From assembly GCF_900496995.4 (NCBI RefSeq), contig NC_044011.1, forward strand, positions 18,198,041 to 18,262,040: DNA of 64,000 bases. The letters are read 5' to 3'. Position 1 is the stretch's first letter. Each line of letters opens with the position of its first letter. The notes beneath the pieces were generated by a model, which was not told the origin of the DNA, did not search any database, and saw only the letters and a program-made list of their open reading frames with translations. The DNA is from Aquila chrysaetos chrysaetos. Its lineage: Eukaryota > Chordata > Aves > Accipitriformes > Accipitridae. The position numbers were made by a program, and so were the translations under genes. This document shows, piece after piece, positions 14,215-25,500 of this stretch.

Positions 14215-15475
14215 CATAGAGCAGGCTGAAGAGAACTCCAGCCAACTGGTGTGCATTTTTAATGGATTTTATACAGTCTGAGAAATTTCAGGAGCCTGAG
14301 AAAATGCTTAGCTAACAATATTTGAAAAAAGGAAGTAGGTAGCAGGCCAGCTATGCTGACCCCAGCAGCAGGCAGAATAATAAAAAGGATGATATAGGAG
14401 TCAGTTAAAAACTGGGATATAAGGGTGTAAACCATGAGAAAGTAATTTTAGGTGATACGTTATGGAGAAAAAAGAGATCTTATCCCACTGTATCCTTTGA
14501 CACCATTATTTGAGGCTATTACCTTAATTTGTAGATAAAATTTCATTCACAGGGCATTTGATGAAATGCTGCCTGGGGTTCCAATAAAGAAATTAGCAAT
14601 AACTAGTGTGAACAAGGTGCGCTTTAAATGGATTACAAATGAACCGAGAGATCTCACAAAGTAGCCTGCAACATGGAATCATCACTGAGTGGAGTGTTTC
14701 TGATGGGATTTTGCAGAGAAGGGTAGTAGATTTGACAGTAAACAGGACTTGAAAGCAAATACAGGACTGTGGTTCATCAAATCTGGACATAGCACAAAAT
14801 TGCCAGAAAGGCAACTAGCACTAAGGACAAGGCAGTGAAGCATGGTGGACAAAATGCATTTTTAATATAGGCAAATGCGAAGTTACGCATTTAGGAGCAA
14901 GGAATGTGGACTTATCTTCAAAATCAGTAATTTAGCTCCAAAAGCTGCAGGTCTGATTTGGAGGCACAGGTCAGAGCAGACATGAATCTCAATATGATAT
15001 GTTAGCAATCCTGAGATCTCCTTGCAAAAAGAGCTAGTACAATTCTCATATTGGTACGTAGGGCAGTGGAAGGAGGGAAGAGATTTCGCCTGATAAAATA
15101 CTGGGTCTGCTTCTGCTGTCCAGGCTTTAAAACTATCTTGGAAGAAGGGAGAATATTGAAAAACTCTGAAGTTCAAAAACTGAAGAAAATGCCTCACAGC
15201 AAGAGATTTGTCTAGCTTATTTCAGGGAAGAGCATAATTAAATAATTCTCACTATCTTAAAAAACTTAACTAAAATAATGGTATCAAAAAGCACTTTAAT
15301 TTAGCAGGGAATGCTAAACAAGCACTAATGACTGGGGGCTGAAGCCAAGCACAAAAAGAAGCAAAACACACCTAATGATGAAAATTATTAACACTGGAAC
15401 AACCTCAAAGAAGTCAATGATTCTCCATCCTGTGAAGTGTTCCGATCAAGACTGCTTTAGCTGAATGCATTTGGA
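14215..15475 (+). mobile_element. Old, decayed CR1-like LINE 3' portion
   Basis: The segment reads like a very diverged LINE of the CR1/L3 group. It has phrases resembling the 3' ORF2 end and the 3' tail, including an 'aacactggaacaacctcaa...gattctccatcc' type stretch near 15.39-15.43 kb typical of CR1-superfamily tails. All reading frames are broken. The left boundary is approximate and the right boundary is lost in ordinary sequence. The call rests on remembered consensus, not on a search. Confidence 0.55.
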
Positions 15476-16237
15476 TAGGTGTAGAGGTAAATGTGTGAAA
15501 CACGCAATGACCAAAGGCAAATTGGCTTCCGGGGGCATAGGTCAGTATTTGCCAATGTTTCGGTGCCCCCATCAGCCAGATGATGAGCTGGCTGGAGGAC
15601 ACTCCTGCTCCTTCACTATCTGCACACCCAGGTTTCTTTCTTTCCTACAAGGGGAGGAGAAGTGAGGGCCTGAGGATGAGGAGTCCCTGTCTTTTGTGGG
15701 CTCATGATTTAGCCACACATGTGCCCAGTCCAGGAACTTAGAAGTATGCCCAAGTCCAACAAATTAGCTGTAGTCCTAAATGGCTGGGTAGGAGACACGT
15801 TGGTTTGTGCAAGCAAGAGCTAATTCACTCTAGTGGGCTGCAAACCTTTATTATCTATGTTTTTCTATTACTTTGAAAAAAAGTGTCATGTGCTGTTTAT
15901 AACTGGGTTTTCAACTTTGTGGTTCAGACCAGAAACTCCAGACTGGCTGGAGAAAGGAGATGCCCAAGCACAGAATAAGACCCTGGTGATACTGCCTGTG
16001 TCTAGTTAGATCTAGCAGTACCTAAAGGTTCTTATAATTAATTTATGTGTGACTGTGTATGTAGGTAATAAGCTGCTTCTAAAGGAAGAGAAGTTTTCCA
16101 AAATGTCTGGCACTTTTCACTATTTCCATGTTAGTTTTAATTGCTTCCCTTGAGATGTACAAAAACCAGTTCAGAAACAGGAGTATTATAAATGATGAAA
16201 AAGTATTATGAAGTCTTCTATCTGAATAATGACATAC
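15476..16237. other. Intergenic, nothing recognised
   Basis: No coding exon, RNA gene or clear repeat was seen between the LINE tail and the LTR. Confidence 0.5.
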
Positions 16238-17177
16238 TGTGTGGGGTGCAGGTGCCCAGGTGCTGGCGGTGGCGGGGGGCGGGCTGCAGGGGTGGCCTCT
16301 GTGGGAAGAGGCCGGGGCTGTCCTGTGTTGGACACCAGTGGTTTCAGCCAGCTCCAAAATGGACCCAGCGCAGGACACAGCTAAGCCCATCAGCAAAGCT
16401 GGTGGTGCCTCTGTGGAAACATATTTAAGAAAGAGCAGAGACAGGAGGAGGGGAGAAAAAAGAGTGAGAAACAGCAGTGGAACACCAAGGTCAGAGGAGG
16501 AGGAGGTACTCCATGGTGGGGCAGGCACCCCGCCACCGCCAAGAAGCTGTGGAGGACACACATGCACATGCACACGCACACACACCCTGGAGCATGTACA
16601 AACCCCAAGAGGGACTGCGGCCTATGGATAAGTCCATGCTGGAGCAGGTACAACCCAAAAGAGACAGTGGCCTGTGGAGGACCCCCACCAGAGCGTAGGA
16701 AAAGAGTGAGAAGGAGGGAGCGGCAGAGAGAAACCTCTGTGTCCTGATTGCATCCCCACCACTCCGCTGTTGCCTCACTGAAGGGACTGGGTGTAATGTG
16801 CAGTGATAATCGGGGTGGGGGACTGGGGAGGAGAGGTGCTTGGATGAAGATGAGCCTGGGAAAGGTGGAGAAAAGCTGGTTTCCTTAAGTGTATAAACGT
16901 TTGGTTTGAGTTTTTTGTTTTGTTTCCCAGTATCCAAATCAGTACTCAAATATTTATCTCAACTGACAATACATTAAGGTAAATTCACCACATAAAGTCT
17001 GGTTTGCCCCCAACAGTAACTGGCAAGTGATCTCCCCATCTTTATCTCAACCCATGAGCTTTTTTGTTCCTGTTTTTTTTATTTTCTCCCCTGTCCAGCT
17101 CATTGCAGGGCAGGGTGGGGGAGTGAGCAAGCAGTTGGGTGGGAGTTTGGCTGCCCATCCAGGGTCAACCCACTGCA
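16238..17177 (+). mobile_element. Endogenous-retrovirus-type solo LTR, near full length, diverged
   Basis: About 940 bp. Its right end reads GGGTCAACCCACTGCA, the reverse complement of the start of the element at 6580, so the two are inverted copies of one LTR family. A TATA-like 'atatttaag' near 16.42 kb suggests + strand transcription. The polyadenylation signal of the other copy is degraded here. Starts TG and ends CA, but I could not find a convincing target-site duplication. Open frames on both strands in this block are by-products of its GC-rich composition. Confidence 0.75.
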
Positions 17178-20100
17178 CATTTTTAGTCTGAGGTTATATA
17201 ATTTGCATGGTTATTGGTCAGTTAATCCTAAATATTCTTGAGAGATAAGATTATATCTCACAAGAGACTTGACTTTCAAAGGGAGGGTAATAGGCATCCT
17301 AAAATCAAAACAAGTATGTTTTGCTCAAATAGATACAATAAAACTGGCAGGATATAACATTACACGTATTTTCTCAAACATTGTGAAACTTTTTAGAAAA
17401 ATAGAGCTCTGTGGTTTGAACATCATGTTTAAAATTTTCTCTGAAGTATACTTGCAGCAATATGCTGTGTGAGAACTGAAAAGTAAAGATGGTGATCTAT
17501 TTCATTGACTAAGGTAACCAAAATACAAAAAGTAAGTAGCAATTAAAAATATGCAGTTACTCTTAAATCTTCAGTAGTTGTTATCTAGATATCACAAGTT
17601 GTTGAGTTTTTATTTCCCTTACAACTATTCCTTTTAATACAAGTGGGATATTTAAGCTAATATATGCCACTGGTAATTATTATTCCAAGTATAGTTGACA
17701 TTTGAAAGCCAGTAATCACACTGGAACACCATATTAAAATGTTAATTTATATATAGGACAGACAACCTAGTCATGCTCCCAATTAGGCCATTTCAGTCTT
17801 CCCATTGCTTTCGACATGACAGTGGAGAGAAAAGCAACTTAGCCATAGTAAGAGATACACAAGAGTGTGAATCAGGTGTGATTAGGGTTTCCTCTTTGTC
17901 ATCCTTGAAATCACCTCACAAGAGATTCTTCTTAAATTTTGATCAAAAGAGATTATAAATCTTATTTTATTTTCTTGTCCTCACATCTCTTCAAAGCAGG
18001 ATAGATTCAGGGAAGATTCATCTCCAAAGATACCAAAAGAGAGCGATGAGTCTTTCTTGCTGCTGCTGCAAGGGTTGGGACTGCCAGCTGCAGCCAGCTG
18101 TGTAGAGCTTTATTCCTCCCAGCGATGACAAGAGCAGCTGTGGCTCCAAAGCCTCTGTCAGCTCAGAGATCATTTGTTACGGATGATCTGTCAGGGGCTG
18201 TCCCAGCTGATGTCTCTGTGCCACCTCTTCAAATAAATGAGAAGCCTCACTTCATGGTGAGCACCGCACTCCTGCCGAGCTTCCTCAACCTTTCTGTCCC
18301 CAGCACGCTGCTGTGAGCCTCTGCATGCGCAGCAAGGGCTGTGTGGTAACAGTTGTCATCACATAACTGGTTAGCTGTGGCAAAGTAGTCTTCTGACAGG
18401 AGGAGACAGTCAAGCCATGATGGCCTGGGGTAAGGCAGGGGTTATTCTCTTCCGGGATCAAGGCAACAGTGAAGAAGAGGGCAGGGTGGACCGAAGTCCT
18501 GAGGTTTCTGTGGGGCTCAGCACAGTTTCTACTCGTGCAATTTGGGGATACTCGGTGACAACTCCTGTATATGCCAAGACTCAGAGTCATACTTGCAGCT
18601 GTGTAACAGCAGCACAGACTCTCTTACCTTGGGAGAGTCAGTATGGATATGTGCTTGTTTCTGTGCCATCTGACATACCAGTCCTTAACTCCACTCGGAA
18701 GGAAAAAGACAGTTGCCCTTTTCAGCCAGCAGCTGCCACTACTGCCTTTCTCTGGCTCAAAACAGTTTTGAAGGAGAAAGTATTTGCTAAGCAGCTGGAC
18801 TTCTGCTTGTTTGTGGGTTTCGTTCCTTTGCTGAAAAAACAGGGACTTGGGTTGGCAGCGTTTATGCTGTTAACTTCTCGGCACCAGCTGCTATTTCTTC
18901 TGAAAGATCCCAGAGTAATAATTCTGGTGCTTTTATGTGGATTGCCAAGCTTTGTATTTAGCTACTATCACAATTTAATACGTGTGGCTGATGCTGTAAA
19001 AGGCTAACTATACACAGGGGGAGAATCAGGAAGAAAAATTATGTGGGGGACTTCTGTTAAGCTCCACCCTCAAAATAAACTGTCCATGTGATGTGATACA
19101 GTGAGTGCATTGAACAGATGTTGAGTTTGATCACATCTTAGTCTTAGACTCTTGGGGCTTTTCTCTCCCTCATGAAGTCCAGAAGCACTCGGGGGATCAA
19201 TTGAGTTCCAAATGCTTAAATTCTAACTGAGGTGTATAGGAGTCTCAGTATTATTTTAGATTGGTTTGTTCTTAGATGCAGTTTGATGCTGCCTCTATTT
19301 TATTATGTGCTGTGAAAAGCAGCAAAACAAGGTTGACACAGAATGTGCTGTGCTTGGATAGATGAATTGGAGTGCCCTGAAATGAATGGGGCAAGTCATA
19401 CCCCAGTGCAGAGTCCCAGTACAGGTAATTTGTTGGTTACTCTTGCACCTTGTTTACAAAGCTGTCTATGAAACCTTGACCTCCGTTTGCTTCTACTGAA
19501 GTTGTGCTTCCTGCAGAACCAAACACTTTTCTGTGCCAGCCCAGTCTGTGCCTGCACTGGACAGGAAAGAAGGACAACCGGTAAAGGTAGAAGTGTGATC
19601 TGCTAGCATCTGCAGGGCTATGGGTAAGCGAACAGCTAATTGAAATGTTCCATTCATTAGGTTTTGACAAAAGAAGATAGATTGGCAGTTTTAATAGAAG
19701 TGCCTGTTTAATAGTAAATGTCTGTTTTAATATTTTTCTCATTTAATAAAAAAAAAAGAAAACCTGAAATTTCTTTGAAGAAAAGGTTTGGATGGGAGCT
19801 AGTTTTTTTTCCTTAAAAATGTTACGTAGGCATTGCTACTGTATAGCAAGGGCAGCACTTAAAAAAAAAAAAAAAAGCAGCAGGCCAGACATGTAACTAC
19901 AGTACCATTTTCCCAAAGTCATGTTCAGATGGCTGAGCTTCACAGACCACCAACGTCCTTAGCCCTTGGGTGCTTTCTCAGTTGCACAAGGCATGGCCGG
20001 TGCAGCTCTGCATGCTCTCAGTGTCTGGTCATTTCCCAGGCAGAGAAGGCCATGCACTGAAAAGATTTGCACACTAGTGCACACATACAACTCCGTGTGT

Positions 20101-21889
20101 TTCTTGTTTTATCGATGTATTGAAGTGTTTTTGAGACTCAAAATGACTTCTTGACCTACTTAGCATCTTTGAGTGTTTAATACAGACCGTGATGGGAATA
20201 TGCAATTAGCTTGTGTCTTCACGCAAACTTCACTATTCACAAGCCTAGTAATTTTAATCCTGTAATGTCTGGTAATTGTTAGTTGAAACACCGTCTGGTT
20301 TTTTTAATACCAGAAGTTGGTGAGTTAATACATGGTCAGTGCTAACACCTCCTCTGTGTAACCTGACTGTCAGCCTTCCATAGTGGGTGTGATTTCCTCA
20401 CCTTCCTCAAGGTATAGGGGACAGACACATGGTCTGGATAATGTTCAGCACAACAGGGAGGAAACTAGATTGCATCTCTGGAACAGTGCTGCTTTGGACC
20501 CTCAAGCACACCCTGGTTTTTGGGGTGGGGTTTTTTGAGAAATAAATGCAATAGAGGTCACTTGGTTGTAAGTAATTAAATGGTAATAAGTTTTTAATCT
20601 TTGATCCTATTTTTTATTACTTTGCTACACTGATTACATAACTCCCAGCAGTGAATGTGTTTTTATTCAGCTGAAGCCTTAAATGTTTTATTTCCTCCTT
20701 TCGGTAGGTATTTAAAGATTCCATTGATAATTCCTACCTCTGAGCCTGAGAGCTGGAAGCAGCACATTTATCACACATAACAAAGAATTTTAATTCTTGC
20801 TTTGAGGGAAAACATGGCTAAATCTTAATCACAAATGAAACATTTACCCTGAAATAAACACTTCCAGGAAAATCCTACATGGCTACATCAGCTACATGTA
20901 CTGTAACGAGCAGGGTGCTGGCAAGTTATAACACACAGGCAGTCACAGAAGTACGAGGGACCTGCTGAGCCTGTCCCGAGGTTTCAAAGCAGCTGTTCAT
21001 AACCTGGTCAAGCTCTACTGCTGGTTGGGCTCTTTGCTCCTCTTCGGAGACTGCTCCAGAGCAACAGTCCTGTGATTGTTAAGATCCTTCTAGTTTCCAG
21101 CCTAAAGGTGCCTGTGGCTTTTATCCTGTTGCTGTGTCTTCTCAGGCTTAGAAATATTCAGAGTTGGGAAAGAGCAATTCTCAGTCAAAGGTGATCCTCT
21201 CTCTCTTCCCTACCTGTCAGAGGAGATGCATTGTCCCTCTCCCACTGCACCACAGGGAATAACCTTTTGTCACCACATGTTGGTGAGACATCAAAGTGGG
21301 CTTTTAAGTAAAAATGCGTGTTCTAGTCTTAGTACACGATAAAATACAGACTAAGGGCAAGGCTGGGAAATAACCGAGCCCAACTTCCTGAACGTGAGTG
21401 TGGAAGATATATACATGGGAGGGGCAGTATAGCAGGCTTCTATCTTTATAGTCTTTAGAAACAGTTATGACACATCAATAGTAACACATTTTCATATTTA
21501 ATACGGATACCATCATTGCCATTAATTCATGGGAATTATTAAGGTTTGAATTGATAGAATAATTTAAAACAGAGTTTAAACATGGATTTGTTTATGAAGA
21601 AAAGTTTAATACAAATGAAGCTAACGTGGCGCTCTTCAAATTGACCGGAGCTCAGCAGAAGCCACTCTGAAAATCTGAATGGCTTCATCCTCGATGTTGG
21701 ACCATTTACAGCATTATGACCATGAAAAGTGGATTTAACACGGGACGTCTTTCACGCATATGTTAGGCCTTCTTCAGTGGTGCAAACTGGCCTCCTTTAG
21801 GTTGGGTAAAAGAGACAGTAAAAAGCAGGACGTTAATTTTAAATCTAGCTGGTGTGCTTTTAAGAACAAACCAGTTTTATTTAAAAACA
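17178..21889. other. Intergenic, upstream of TMEM181
   Basis: No recognised gene. It contains one unusually long open frame at 18.4 kb, listed separately, and short homopolymer A runs near 19.75 and 19.87 kb. Otherwise it looks like ordinary non-coding DNA. Confidence 0.55.
18417..19007 (+). other. Unexplained 196-codon open frame
   Basis: ATG to stop without interruption for 591 bases, starting with tandem ATG codons. It is the longest frame in the window outside the CpG islands. The predicted product has no motif I recognise. Its C-terminal half has two hydrophobic stretches (about residues 125-137 and 169-185) that could be membrane segments. There is no CpG-island promoter beside it, and an AATAAA lies shortly downstream near 19.07 kb. 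Chance, a lineage-specific gene or an exon of an unannotated lncRNA are all possible; chance is the default. Confidence 0.15.
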
Positions 21890-22268
21890 AACAAACGAAA
21901 CCCGGGATGTTTTCGGCAGAGGTAACGCGAGGTCTTTGCTTACTTCCCCGGGGAGCTGCGGGCCGGAGGGGAGAGGGCGGGAGACTGGCCCGGGGGAGAC
22001 CCGGCTGCCCGGCATCAGCTGCCGGGGCGGGGGGCGCTGAGAGGCTTTCGGCACGGCAGCCAGAGTCCCCGGCGCTCCCGCCTGCTCCCGCGGCCCACAC
22101 CTGCCCGGCATCCTTTCCCGCAGGAGCGAGCGCCGGCGGGGCGGGGGCGGCGGCCTCCCTTCTCGTCCCCGGGGCCGCGGCGGCGGGCACCGGCAGCCCC
22201 TCTCCGTGGTGCTGAAGCGGCTCCCGCCGCCCCCGCGGGCGCGGGCCGTGCGCCCGGGGCCCGCCCCT

Positions 22269-22307
<39 letters not shown>
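22269..22307 (+). repeat. (GCC)13 trinucleotide repeat in TMEM181 5' UTR/promoter
   Basis: Thirteen perfect GCC units lie about 100 bases upstream of the exon 1a start codon. Depending on the true transcription start this is 5' UTR or proximal promoter. In frame with the short upstream ORF it would read as alanine, but no ATG precedes it in that frame. Confidence 0.9.
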
Positions 22308-22309
<2 letters not shown>

Positions 22310-22370
22310 GGCTCCTGCGCCGCCCCCGCCCCGCGGCCGCGCAGCGCCGGGCGGGCTCTGGCGGGGAGCC

Positions 22371-22391
22371 ATGGCGGAGCGCGGGGCCTGA
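22371..22391 (+). other. Six-codon upstream ORF before TMEM181 exon 1a
   Basis: ATG in a strong initiation context (gccATGg), six codons (MAERGA), then TGA. It ends 16 bases before the TMEM181 start codon and is in a different frame. If transcribed, scanning ribosomes would meet it first, and reinitiation over such a short gap is usually inefficient. Confidence 0.6.
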
Positions 22392-22407
22392 GGCGGCGCG
22401 GGGCGGC

Positions 22408-22538
22408 ATGGAGGCGGATTTCGCCGCCTTCGGGAGCCCGCTGTGCGGCGAGGTCAAGCGCTTCTGCAGGCGGGTGCGGGAGACCTACCGGGAGATCAAG
22501 GAGGACCTCACCCCCTACAAGGATGACCGTTACTACCG
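22408..22538 (+). CDS. TMEM181: TMEM181 coding exon 1a (long N-terminus)
   Basis: Encodes residues 1-43 plus two bases of codon 44, beginning MEADFAAFGS. The ATG context is strong (ggcATGg). The segment is charged and helical in character (CRRVRETYREIKEDL) and would lie in the cytosol. The donor is CG|gtactg. I recognise the human counterpart of this exon. Confidence 0.93.
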
Positions 22539-25500
22539 GTACTGGCGCGGGCGCGGCTCCTCCCCGGGGCCCGGGGCCCGGGGCCCTGCCCGCCCGCCGG
22601 GGCTGCGCCCGGCGTCCTCCGGGGCGGCCCCCGCGGCGCTCGGCCGGGGCTCCGGAGGGGAGGGGGCCGGCCTCACGGGGCCAGGGGCCGGGGGCGGGGG
22701 GTGGCGGGGAGCGGCACAAGGAGATCTGGGGCCGGGCTTCACGCCACGACCCCCGGCCGCGCACCCGGGCCGGGTCCCCAGGCGGCCGGCCGGGCCCCGC
22801 AGCCCCGGGCCTGCAGCAGCGGGGCGCGGCGGACGGGGCTCTCTGCTCGGGCCGGGGGGGACGTGGTCCAACACCTGTGCTCCTGCCCTCACGTATTAAT
22901 ATCCTGACGTGGGTGGCGAAAGCAATTGCCATTTGCATTCCTCTACGCTACGCCTCTGCCGCTGCCGTAGCAAGCTGGGGGAACGTGAAACAACCCTGGA
23001 ATAGCTACCAAACTGGCTAGGAAATCAGAGCGGTTGGCAAAGGCTGAGGTCAAAAGGGACAGAGGCACTGAGTCGGCTACACCCACGTCTCTTCTGCGCC
23101 TGGCCCCGTCTTCTGTTTCCATGAATGACCAGTGGTGGCTGGAGAGCAGTAACGTTTTGAGATCACACAAGGCTAGGAAGGACTCCAAAGGTGTTGGAGG
23201 GCTGGGCTATACACTGAAAGGATTTTTGGGTCGGAGGAAGGGTCTGAAAAAATAGAACGAAAGTCAGAAGAAACAAATGCCGGGAACTACACAGAGAATG
23301 AATGCTATTCAGCCACACAAATACAGTTTGGGGAACAAACAGGTATATAACATTTATGGTAAAGAAGGGCATGGGAATTATAATGCTTTATAAAATAACC
23401 TCTTTCAACAATGACATTGTCTTTTACATGTGAAAAAGGTAAAGTAATTTGGGGTGTACAGCAGAAGTATGGTTCGTAAGATGTGAGAATTACACCATCT
23501 ACTTTTTGTCACCACTCCAGACCTTAGCTGGAGCTGTTCTGGGCACCACACTTCAAGGGCCTACCAGTGGAAGAGAGCATAAAGACAGAGATATGGATAA
23601 TCAAAGGCCTAGAAAACATAACTGTGAGGAAAATTTGGGGTTGCTCCCCCAAAAGAAGAAACATCCAAGTTGGAGGAATAGGAATTTCTGTAAAGAAAAA
23701 CTTCATGTTCACCTTGGACAAAAGATTACGGACTAATACTCATTGAAGGAATAAAAGTTCATATTGGACATTAAGAAAAAAACTTCTGAACAGGAAGGAT
23801 GGTAAAACACTATAGAAAGAATTATCCAGGGAGACTGTAGCATCTCCATCATTGCAGGTCTTTAAAAACTTTTGACAATTGCATGCCAAGAAAGACATAC
23901 ATCTGGCAGATGCTCTCTTGAGACAGAAGGAAAGATTAGGTACCTTGTGAGGTCTCTTCCAGCTCTATTTTACTATGAGTTTGAGCATAAATACTTCTGT
24001 CTGTGCACAGTGCCCCAGTTCTTCTGCTGAGATCATTTGACTTCAGTACGCTGTGTCTGTTTTTTCCCAGTGAAGAGACAGGAGGTCCATTAGTTTGAAT
24101 TTGTCTCATTGCTCACAACAGCGAAGACTACAGAGAGTCAAGAGTTTGGAAACACTGCCTGGCAGCTTGGCAGAGTTTAACATAACCACGGTCCTTCCTG
24201 TCAAAACAGTGGCTCCTTATACTTGAGCATGGTGTGAGAAGCCATGGGAGGTGATAAGGAGTGATAGAAATGCACCTGTGTGCATCTGGCAGTGCAATAG
24301 TGAATATTGGCAAGAAAAAGGGGAGACATAAGCTTTGAATTAACAAGTAAGAGGTCCCGGGAGATGCATATGTTCAGCTTTGTCTCCAGAAGAAACTGAG
24401 CTCTCCAAGGTAAATTGTTATTAACTTACTTTTATGACTTAAAGTGTGTATGGAGGGACTTTCTGTCTTGAAAAGAGAAGATGCTACTCCACCGAATCAA
24501 ATAAGCTTGTAAAGTTAGTGCCAGATTGCCTTTTCTTCAATGAGAGTATCCCCAAGAGGTATCAGCTGCAGGTCGTCTAGAATGAAATGGAGTAATATTG
24601 GGCTCTTGGCAAGGAAATAACATTTCATGACTTAGAAGTCATGCTAGTACTTCTCTGCATTCCCAAGATCTTAACCGAAGTGACCTGGCGTAAAATAAGT
24701 TTACTGTTACTGCATACCTGCTGTTCTGGTGAGTGTTTCCCTTCAGTGTTATGGATGGATGTAGCAATGCCACCTGCTTTTTAGATTCCTGGTAGGGAAG
24801 AAGGTTTCTTGATGCTACCATGCATTCTTCTTACAGCCAACTCTCACTTATGGGAAGCAGAGTTAGACATTTCATCCTCTTCTCTCTCTCCATTTTATTC
24901 AGTACATTTGGTCAGGTTATAAATGAGCACGCTCAGGGATGTACTGGAGATATTTACTGCTCTGACGGCAGAAGGAATTTTGGAAATTTGACCAAGGAAA
25001 TGCTGTGTGGCTTGTCTTTACTTCAAGCAAAGGAGGTTCTCTAAGCTAATCAGGTTACTAAAAGCAAATAATATACCAGACTAACAAAATGAAGAGATGG
25101 TAAAACCATATAAAAGCACGTTTTTTTCCCCTCTCATGCACTGTATTCACAAATGTGAGGCTATCAACCACTGCCAGCCTTAACTCTCCCCTCCCGATGG
25201 TTGAGCAAACCCATTGAGCCATCAGCTGGTGGTTTCCATTGCCTCTTCAGAAATGGAGCGGTTTAGTTCATTAAGTGGTAGGGAAGGAGATGGCGGGGGT
25301 GGGGGCATGAGTTTACTAGTAATCAAGATTTTCTAGAAAAAAAAATGAAAATTGGCTGCTGCAGCATCACTCCTGATTTCTGTAAGGACATCCTTCTCTG
25401 AGTGCCTACAGGAAAACTCAAAACTGGAAAGCTTTGGAGCAGAGCTGATACAGAAATGGAAAAACACCGAGCAGTCCCCTTTGTGACTGGCAGGGAAATA

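Larger units (their letters stand above)
21890..22900 (+). promoter_or_regulatory. TMEM181: CpG island, upstream promoter of TMEM181
   Basis: GC content rises abruptly from about 40% to well above 75% with dense CpG, and falls again near 22.9 kb. The island encloses exon 1a of TMEM181 and its splice donor, so it is the expected TATA-less promoter and 5' UTR. The transcription start cannot be fixed by eye. Confidence 0.85.

Noticed and set aside
16079-16949. Open frames of 168, 152 and 130 codons on both strands
   Set aside because: They lie wholly inside the LTR at 16.2-17.2 kb, overlap one another and have no recognised domain.
22206-22391. 61-codon reading frame through the GCC repeat ending at the uORF stop
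   Set aside because: It opens with GTG, not ATG. The only ATG in that frame is at 22371, so only the six-codon uORF is kept.
21774-23020. Open frames of up to 307 codons in the first CpG island on both strands
   Set aside because: Low-complexity Arg/Pro/Ala runs that come from the GCC repeat and GC-rich DNA. Only the frame from 22408 continues into TMEM181 exons.
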